From contig DATNCQ010000147.1 of the NCBI GenBank assembly GCA_035571515.1, forward strand, positions 82,126 to 146,125: a stretch of 64,000 bases of DNA. The letters run 5' to 3'. Of this stretch, positions 58,510-64,000 are shown piece after piece. Positions within the stretch are counted from its first letter, which is position 1; every line of letters begins with the position of its first letter. A program made the position numbers and the translations under genes. The stretch is from Gp6-AA40 sp035571515. Its GTDB lineage: Bacteria; Acidobacteriota; Vicinamibacteria; Vicinamibacterales; UBA2999. The notes under the pieces were generated by a model. It was not told the DNA's origin, made no database searches, and saw only the letters and a program-made list of their open reading frames with translations.

Positions 58510-59509
58510 CTAGTCGATCTGACTCTTGTCGCGAAGGCTCGCGGCAAGCAGCGCCGCGGCGGCACGTTTCGGGTCTGCGTCGCTCTCCTCGCGCTTCCAC
58601 GCCAGATGCCGGTGCGAGATCTCCGAGGCCCGCTCGATTTCGCGAACGAGTTGCTGCGCGTCGGCGGCGCCGAGCCCGTCACGGCCGAGCATGGCGGCAA
58701 TCTCCATCGCCAGGTCGAAATACTGAAACGCGACCGTCAGCCCCAGCAGTCTCGCGAGCGGTCGCTGCGCCGCACCACCATCCCCGGCGATGGCCGCGGG
58801 CTCGCGCAGGTAGAGGCAGTGCGCCCACGTGACATCGCGCTTCGAGTAGATCGTCGCGCGATATCCGGCGCGCCGCAGCATTGTCCGGTTGAGCGCGCGC
58901 AGCGTGAATCCCTGCTGCACCAGGTACGCGTCGACGTCGTGAAAGACCGGTTGCCCCGAGTAGAACGGCTGAAACGACACCTCGAGGTACACGCCGAGCA
59001 GCGACGTGATCAGCCGCTGGCCGGAATGCAGGATGTCGAGCTCGGTCCCCTGCGTGTCGAGCTTCAGGAACGCGGCCTGCTCGAATCCGTAGCGCGAAGC
59101 CGCGTGGTCGGGTGTCACGCACCGCACGTCGATGGTCGAGACCAGACCACCGCGAATTTCGGCGCCAGGTAGTACTTGCCCGTGACCTCCGCATTGGGCA
59201 GCAGCAATGAGCTCATTCCTGGTTCGGCGGTATGTGCAGCTGTCGCGGCTCGCTGGAGGACGCGATCGCCTCGGCGAACACGGTCACCGACCGCCATCGA
59301 CCCTCGCGCGGCAGTTGCTCCTGCAACCGCACCGCTTCGGCCGGATCCGGCTCGGCAACCACGTAGCGCGCGAATGGCGCGACGGTCAGCAGCGGGTACA
59401 ACGCCTGCCCGCGGCCGCCCACGTCGACAAACGTCGAGTCCGCTTCGCGCAGCAGTGCCGTCAGCACTGGCAGATCGAGGACTGAGAACAGTTTCTTCGG
59501 CAGCGGCAT
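58510..59509 (-). pseudogene. FkbM-family methyltransferase gene with two frameshifts
   Basis: The homology is spread over all three minus frames. The first (59509 to about 59213) has STFVDVGGRGQALYPLL and YVVAEPDPAEAVRLQ, the SAM-binding part, and ends at a TGA just after HIPPNQE. The second continues MSSLLLPNAEVTGKYYLAP, the FkbM serine-rich middle. The third (about 59127 to 58510) has FLKLDTQGTELDILHSG, VYLEVSFQPFYSGQPVF and DAYLVQQGFTLRAL. Joined, the three give a whole FkbM protein of about 330 residues. Two shifts of the same direction close together argue for decay, though assembly errors are possible. Confidence 0.78.
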
Positions 59510-59527
59510 CGGCGAGTTTCCAGCCCG

Positions 59528-61009
59528 TCAGACCCTCCCGAGCACCCGTCGCGACATCGCGGTCACCGACACGATCGTCTGCAGGGCGCGCTGCAGCGTG
59601 CGCGTATGGGCCGGCAGATCGCTTGCCGCCGGCCGCAGCGCCGCCTGCTCTTCTATGGCGCGCACCACGCGCGGCGTCGCCGACTCGTCCAGACCGTACG
59701 GACGGACGAACGCCCGGATGAATTCGCGCACGCGCGCCTGATCTCGCCCGGTGGATGCAAATGAGCGCGCGAGCGCATCGACGTGCTCCTGGAGCGTAGC
59801 GGACAGCTGGAGCAGGCCGCCCCGCTCGAGATGCCGGAAGTGCAGCGTCCCTTCCTGCGTGTCCGACAGTTCCGGCACGCGGAAGGAGTAGACGAGCCGC
59901 CCGACGATCCCCGATTCGATGAGCGCGCTCGTATTCACGCCGACGACCGCGTGCGAGTGGTACATCGAGTCGTAGTACTCGCTGCGCGCCTCGGGTCCGA
60001 TCGGGTTGGCGCCGGCCCGCGGCCAGATCGCGACGTCGCGCGCGTGCGAAAGATCGGTCTCGGCCCACTGTACGGCGTTCTGCGGATGCGGACGCACGAG
60101 AACGCCAGCGGTGCGCAGCGTCTCGCTGCTGCTGGCGCGGATGGCGGCAATCCAGCGGCGCACCACGTCCACTTCGTATGGCGCGATGAACGGTGACGAG
60201 CACAGGTAGAGCAGGTAGGGGCGGTCCGGGTCCAAGCCCACGCGCGCGCAGAACGCAGCGCGCGTGAGGGACGGCGTCGTGGCAAACCAGTGGTCGTACG
60301 CCTGCGCGCCGGTGACGACCACCTGCTCCGGCCGTGCACCGTGCAGCTCCACAGCCTCCGTGCGCTGCAGCTCGTTCCAGACGAGCACGCGGTCCGGCAT
60401 CTCGTGGATGAGACCCTTGGTCGTGAGGTGATCCCAGCTGCCGACGCCGAGCACGCTGCTGATGCCCCGGCGGCTCGCGCAGCGCACGTAGTCGACCTGC
60501 CGCGAACCAAAATACAGCAGCGGCGTGACGAGCAGCACGTCGGCCTGGCAGCGGTCGAATACGGCCTCGACCTCGCGCCGCACCGGAATGGCGCGCTCCA
60601 CGGCGCGGAAGGCGGCGGTGAGGGCGCGGATGCCGGCACGCGACCGGAGCAGGGGCAGATCGCTGATCCACACGAGCGGCGCGAGCGCCTGCTCTCTCCC
60701 GCGCGCGCGCAGCTTCGGTGCATCGTCGAAGACCGGCGACAGGTAGCGCCAGTAGTTGAGCGCTTCGCGCACGCCCGTCGAGACGCCCTGCCACGGATCG
60801 CGCTTCGCCGCGCGCACGGTTTCCACGGTGAACGTGTCGGGAAAACGCTCGCGCAGGCGCTCGACGATTGGCGTCCCGTCGACCACGCCAGGCTGCGACG
60901 CGCGGTCGGTCACGAGGTGAACCGTGTGACCACGCTGCGCGAGCAGCGCGAGCGTTGACTCGAAGTTGCGCAGGAAGCCGAGGTGCGTGATGGCGAAAAG
61001 GACGCGCAT
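59528..61009 (-). CDS. Family A GT-B-like glycosyltransferase (SWDHL subtype)
   Basis: A compact 493-residue family A protein: FAITHLGFLRNFESTLALLA, RGHTVHLVTD, ALNYWRYLSPVFDD, VTPLLYFGSRQVDYVRCA, SWDHLTTKGLIHE, VLVWNELQRTEAVELHG, VTGAQAYDHWF, TRAAFCARVGL, VLVRPHPQN, HSHAVVGVNTSALIESGIVG and EGTLHFRHLERGG. It lacks the long basic tail of its relatives and ends soon after the last conserved block. ATG at 61009 shares its A with the TAA of the fusion gene upstream (TAATG); the far longer open frame is a shadow. It precedes the broken genes. Confidence 0.72.
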   Translation of the reverse strand: MRVLFAITHLGFLRNFESTLALLAQRGHTVHLVTDRASQPGVVDGTPIVERLRERFPDTFTVETVRAAKRDPWQGVSTGVREALNYWRYLSPVFDDAPKLRARGREQALAPLVWISDLPLLRSRAGIRALTAAFRAVERAIPVRREVEAVFDRCQADVLLVTPLLYFGSRQVDYVRCASRRGISSVLGVGSWDHLTTKGLIHEMPDRVLVWNELQRTEAVELHGARPEQVVVTGAQAYDHWFATTPSLTRAAFCARVGLDPDRPYLLYLCSSPFIAPYEVDVVRRWIAAIRASSSETLRTAGVLVRPHPQNAVQWAETDLSHARDVAIWPRAGANPIGPEARSEYYDSMYHSHAVVGVNTSALIESGIVGRLVYSFRVPELSDTQEGTLHFRHLERGGLLQLSATLQEHVDALARSFASTGRDQARVREFIRAFVRPYGLDESATPRVVRAIEEQAALRPAASDLPAHTRTLQRALQTIVSVTAMSRRVLGRV

Positions 61010-63420
61010 TATGCACGCGCTCCAGCGGGCAGCGCCAGCCCTTTGAACCGACGGGCGCGCTCGAGCTCGACCGTCGCCCACCCGCCGGTCGCGGCGGCCG
61101 CCTGCAGGCGCTGCTGTTGATCGAGCGGCAGACGCTCGCTGTGATACGCCGTCGCGGGCGTTCCACAGTAGGCCGCCAGAATCGCCATCTCGCCGTAGCT
61201 GCCGACAAACGCGCGCGCGCCGGCCAGCACCTGTGTCTGCGCGCGTCGCACGTCGGGGACAGGCGCCAGCATTCGCACGCGCGACGACGGCGGAATCGTG
61301 ACGTCCGCGGGAGGCGGCATGTCGACGATCACGACGTCGTGGTCCACGGTCACGTGCGACACGAGCTCGCCGAGGAACCGCCGATTGTCCGCATTGGCCG
61401 GCAGCGCATCGCTGAAGGCGACGCTCATCGCGATGAACGACCGCGGCAGGTCCGCCGTCGTGGAGGGCTGCGGATGCGCGGCGAATCGCTCGTGACGCAG
61501 CACCTCGCTCATCTGCTCGAGCGCGCGGTCCGTGTGCAGCCGCCTGAAGATGCGGAACAGCATCGAGGGGTGGAGCACCTGATACGCGGACAGATCGAAC
61601 CGCCGGGCAACGCGCTCGAGGACCTCCTGATCGAACGCCGGAAGCACTGCCTGCTTGGGATTCTGCTCGCTCTGCGGCACGATGCGGCGCATCCAGTGTT
61701 CGAGCTCGACCGGCGAAAACAGCGTGCGCACGTCCAGGCACCTGTGGACGATCGATCCGTACCATTCGCTGGCGCCGTCGAGTGATACGGCCATCAGGCG
61801 CTCGCGCTGAAGGCCGTAGGTCGCGGCGACCCAGCGCAGGAAGGGAATCCAGTAGAGGACCTCGTTTCCGGCGGTATCCACCCACGGGCCAACCAGGATC
61901 GGCGACGTATCCCGCTGCATCTCTTCGAGCGCGGTCTTCACCGGACGCAGCGACATCAGCCGGCCGACGATCGACGAATCGACCGCCGCCTGTCTCGCCG
62001 TGTAGAGGCGCCGCAGCCACCCGTTCAGCACCACGCGCGCCGGGTAATGCCAGGCCGGCGTCGCCCGTCGCGGACGTTTGACGAGGGCGGCCGCGCGCTC
62101 GATTTCGGCCGCCAGACGCGGCGCCACGGGCTGATCGATGCCGCACGGCCGCAGAAAGGAGCCCGCAAACGCGCGGCTGCGCTCGGACTGCACCGGGTCG
62201 CCCTGCACCACGCGTGCGAGCTGACGATGATGCTCGGCAAAATCGTGTGCGACCGTCGCCAGACCGCCGTACGCCTCCACCAGATAGTGAAAGTGCATCG
62301 TGCCGATCTGGCCTTCGTCAAAATCCGGAAGGACCAGCGTCAGCACCGGCCGGCCGACAATCGCCGCTTCGAGCATCGCGCTCGTGTTCAAGCCGACGGC
62401 GGCGTGTGCGTGGTAGAGCGAATCGAACAACTCCTGATCCGCGCTGCGGCTGGCGTCGAGCGCGACGGCGACAGGCGCCAGGTCCGACAGATCGACGGAC
62501 ACATAGGACGTACGCAGCGCCGGATGCGGGCGCACGAGAAGGTTGCAGCGGCGCACCGTCTCGTCTTCCGCGCCGCGGATCGATTCGGCCCAGCGGCGGA
62601 CGAGCTCCATCTCGTTGGGTCCGGCGAGCTGCGACGAGCCGAGATAGAGCAGCAGCGGCCGTGTCGGGTCGAGCCCGCGTTCGGCACAGAACGCCTCTCG
62701 CGTCGTCGACGGCTTCTTGTCGAAGAAGTCGTCGAAGCGCGGCGCGCCGATGACGGCGACCGTGTCGGGCGGACAGCCGTGGAGCTCGATCGCCTCGCGC
62801 CGCTGGAGGTCGTTCCAGACCAGCACGCGGTCCGGGTGGATGCGCATCAGCCCCTTGTTCGTCAGGTTGTCCCAGCTGAAGGGGATGAAGACGACGGGGA
62901 TGCCGAGCCGATGCGCCGATTTCACGTAATCGGTCTGGTACGAGTCGAAGGTGACGAGCGGCGTGACGAGCACGACGTCGGGCGCCTCCTCGCGCAGCAG
63001 CGTCTCGAAACCGGGATCGCTCGGAATGACGTCCTCGCACCGCGCCAGAACGTGCGATGCCAGATGCCAGTGGCGCTTCATCCACGGGTGGCGCTCGCAG
63101 AAGAGGACGAATTCGGTCGGCGCAATCTCGTACGCGCGGCGCACCAGCCGCGTCGCCTGCGCGTAGCGCGGATCGAAATAACGCACGTAGTCGCGCGCGC
63201 CGCGCAGCACGTCGACGAAGTCGCGCCACCCGTCCACGCGCTGCGTCGGGTTGACACGTCCGCGGATGCGTTCGTGCACGACCGTCTCCGGCAGCTCGAA
63301 CGTGCGCTTGCGCAGCCGCCCGGCCAGCACGATGTCGTGGCCGCGATCGGCGAGCATGATCAGCGTCTCTTGAAAGTTACGAACGCGGCTCGTCGCCCCG
63401 AGCAGGAACAGAATCTTCAT
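61009..63420 (-). CDS. Family A-B fusion protein with divergent B module
   Basis: An 803-residue fusion. Residues 1-475 are family A (LGATSRVRNFQETLIMLA, YVRYFDPRYAQATRLV, VTPLVTFDSYQTDYVKSAH, FSWDNLTNKGLMRI, VLVWNDLQRREAIELHG, IGAPRFDDFF, TTREAFCAERGL, LLVRPHPALR, HAAVGLNTSAMLEAAIVGRPV). Residues 500-803 are family B, but two signature blocks are altered: PWVDTAGNEVLYWIPFLRW in place of the EVGFE form, and VSLDGASEWY in place of VSRGG. The C-terminal block reads FVGSYGEMAIL. The B half may therefore be regulatory or have changed substrate. ATG at 63420 overlaps the upstream GT2 stop (ATGA). Confidence 0.75.
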   Translation of the reverse strand: MKILFLLGATSRVRNFQETLIMLADRGHDIVLAGRLRKRTFELPETVVHERIRGRVNPTQRVDGWRDFVDVLRGARDYVRYFDPRYAQATRLVRRAYEIAPTEFVLFCERHPWMKRHWHLASHVLARCEDVIPSDPGFETLLREEAPDVVLVTPLVTFDSYQTDYVKSAHRLGIPVVFIPFSWDNLTNKGLMRIHPDRVLVWNDLQRREAIELHGCPPDTVAVIGAPRFDDFFDKKPSTTREAFCAERGLDPTRPLLLYLGSSQLAGPNEMELVRRWAESIRGAEDETVRRCNLLVRPHPALRTSYVSVDLSDLAPVAVALDASRSADQELFDSLYHAHAAVGLNTSAMLEAAIVGRPVLTLVLPDFDEGQIGTMHFHYLVEAYGGLATVAHDFAEHHRQLARVVQGDPVQSERSRAFAGSFLRPCGIDQPVAPRLAAEIERAAALVKRPRRATPAWHYPARVVLNGWLRRLYTARQAAVDSSIVGRLMSLRPVKTALEEMQRDTSPILVGPWVDTAGNEVLYWIPFLRWVAATYGLQRERLMAVSLDGASEWYGSIVHRCLDVRTLFSPVELEHWMRRIVPQSEQNPKQAVLPAFDQEVLERVARRFDLSAYQVLHPSMLFRIFRRLHTDRALEQMSEVLRHERFAAHPQPSTTADLPRSFIAMSVAFSDALPANADNRRFLGELVSHVTVDHDVVIVDMPPPADVTIPPSSRVRMLAPVPDVRRAQTQVLAGARAFVGSYGEMAILAAYCGTPATAYHSERLPLDQQQRLQAAAATGGWATVELERARRFKGLALPAGARA

Positions 63421-64000
63421 TCGGTGGCACGTGCGGATTCCGCCCCCGCCGGGCGCGCCGATCGCAGCCACGCTCTCCACGGCGCATCACCACGCGTGAT
63501 GTCGCGCACCGTCGAGTACCAGAGCTGGAGCGTGGCGTATCGCGCTCCCGCGAGCCGGCCGAACCGCGGACGGCCGCGGCCGCGCACCGCGAAATCCCAG
63601 AGGACGACGGCGAAGTGCTGCAGGTTCGCCGGCAGATACGTGTGCCACGGCACATGCGTCGGAAAAAACATTCGCCGCTGCCGCTGATAGCTGAAGGCGC
63701 CAGATACTTCGCGATACCAGAGGAACTCAGGAACGTGGCGGAACTCGCCGAGCAGCGAAAGTTCGAGCAGCACTTGCCTGTCCGGCGCCACGACCGGCCG
63801 GAACACGCCCGCCTGTGCCAGGGCCGAGGCACGAAAGAGCCCGTAGATGGCGTTGCCCGCGGTCATCCTCCTGATCGCCAGGCGCAGGCGATCTTGGGGC
63901 CGCGTGATGCCGACTGTTTCCACAATCCTCGCAATGCGGCGCCGCGCATCGCTCGGGTAGACGCGGTACATCAGCGGATACGCCATCACGACGTCCCGCT
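63417..64000 (-). CDS. GT2 glycosyltransferase, C-terminal part only (gene enters from beyond the window)
   Basis: Only the last 190 or so residues are present; the 5' end lies past position 64000. The visible part, AYPLMYRVYPSDARRRI, IYGLFRASALAQAGVFRPVV, APDRQVLLELSLLGEFRHVP and EFLWYREVSGAFSYQRQ, matches in order the C-terminal section of the methyltransferase-GT2 fusion at 47203 (GLMRIENLAKAGIFRPVL, VPEVLWFRRQSSATSVERQ). The rest of the gene is probably a GT2 domain, with or without an attached methyltransferase. It is the first gene in the direction of transcription and is coupled to the A-B fusion by ATGA. Confidence 0.75.
   Translation of the reverse strand, partial: RDVVMAYPLMYRVYPSDARRRIARIVETVGITRPQDRLRLAIRRMTAGNAIYGLFRASALAQAGVFRPVVAPDRQVLLELSLLGEFRHVPEFLWYREVSGAFSYQRQRRMFFPTHVPWHTYLPANLQHFAVVLWDFAVRGRGRPRFGRLAGARYATLQLWYSTVRDITRGDAPWRAWLRSARPAGAESARATE

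Noticed and set aside
59115..61208. 697-codon minus frame across the family A gene and the FkbM remnant
   Set aside because: Mostly shadow of the family A gene in another frame; only its last 30 or so codons are meaningful, as the middle part of the broken FkbM gene.
1..64000. tRNA, rRNA, integrase or transposase marking the locus as a genomic island
   Set aside because: None was found on either strand; the window may still be inside an island whose ends lie outside.

Overview
The window is high-GC bacterial DNA (roughly two-thirds G+C by eye) and almost entirely coding. The genes sit in a few very compact runs, with stop and start codons overlapping at most junctions. The gene types are those of a Gram-negative-type surface glycan locus. 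The short dispersed repeats at gene edges (AAAATGC tandems, CCAACTC tandems, a GTCCGCCT/AGGCGGAC palindrome, a tail reading VRLKPDST) resemble those I associate with Acidobacteriota of the Vicinamibacteria type. That placement is an inference from memory, not a database result.

Layout. Positions 1-4479 hold housekeeping genes: egtD (C-terminus cut by the window edge) and egtB on the minus strand, then thiS, thiG and a methyltransferase on the plus strand. From 4527 to 64000 the region is one very large glycan locus, nearly all on the minus strand and so read from high to low coordinates. The exceptions are an FAD oxidoreductase (7902-8999) and one glycosyltransferase-like gene (42757-44223), both on the plus strand. 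The low-coordinate part (4.5-16.5 kb) carries nucleotide-sugar enzymes (UDP-sugar dehydrogenase, GDP-mannose dehydratase, RmlD-like reductase), three ordinary glycosyltransferases, a fused MraY/WecA-type initiating transferase, a capsule-synthesis-like protein and a HAD phosphatase. The middle (16.5-37 kb) carries two ulosonic (sialic-acid-like) acid modules separated by an amino-sugar module of two DegT aminotransferases, two hexapeptide acyltransferases and epimerases. The high-coordinate part (37-64 kb) is dominated by repeated members of two protein families I cannot name.

The two families are called here family A and family B. Family A is about 490-600 aa and GT-B-like. It has an N-terminal RNFE..LA.RGH block, TPLV, SWD[HN]LT.KG, VWN..Q..EA, TGAQ, VLVRPHP and a DSLY..A.VVG.NTSA block. 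Family B is about 340-410 aa and has E(V/T)G(F/Y)E.LYWIPFL.W, VSRGG, HPS.M.RLF and a (F/V)GTYGG-like block. The window contains nine A modules (one of them broken) and five B modules. Two genes fuse A to B in a single polypeptide, and elsewhere separate A and B genes lie side by side with overlapping codons. This A/B array is the best candidate for an undescribed glycan-assembly system.

How the parts fit. Dehydrogenase, dehydratase, epimerases, aminotransferases and acyltransferases would make activated amino and deoxy sugars. Two NeuB-like synthases, two NeuC-like epimerases and three NeuA-like cytidylyltransferases would make CMP-activated ulosonic acids. The A, B, GT2, GT4 and TIGR04372-like proteins would assemble them. 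Methyltransferases, an N-formyltransferase and a NodB-type deacetylase would decorate the product. No Wzx, Wzy, Wzz, ABC exporter or outer-membrane export gene lies in the window, so export is encoded elsewhere. I found no tRNA, rRNA, CRISPR, transposase or integrase, and no gene-free stretch longer than about 115 bp. The stretch 57325-59509 is a small graveyard of broken genes.
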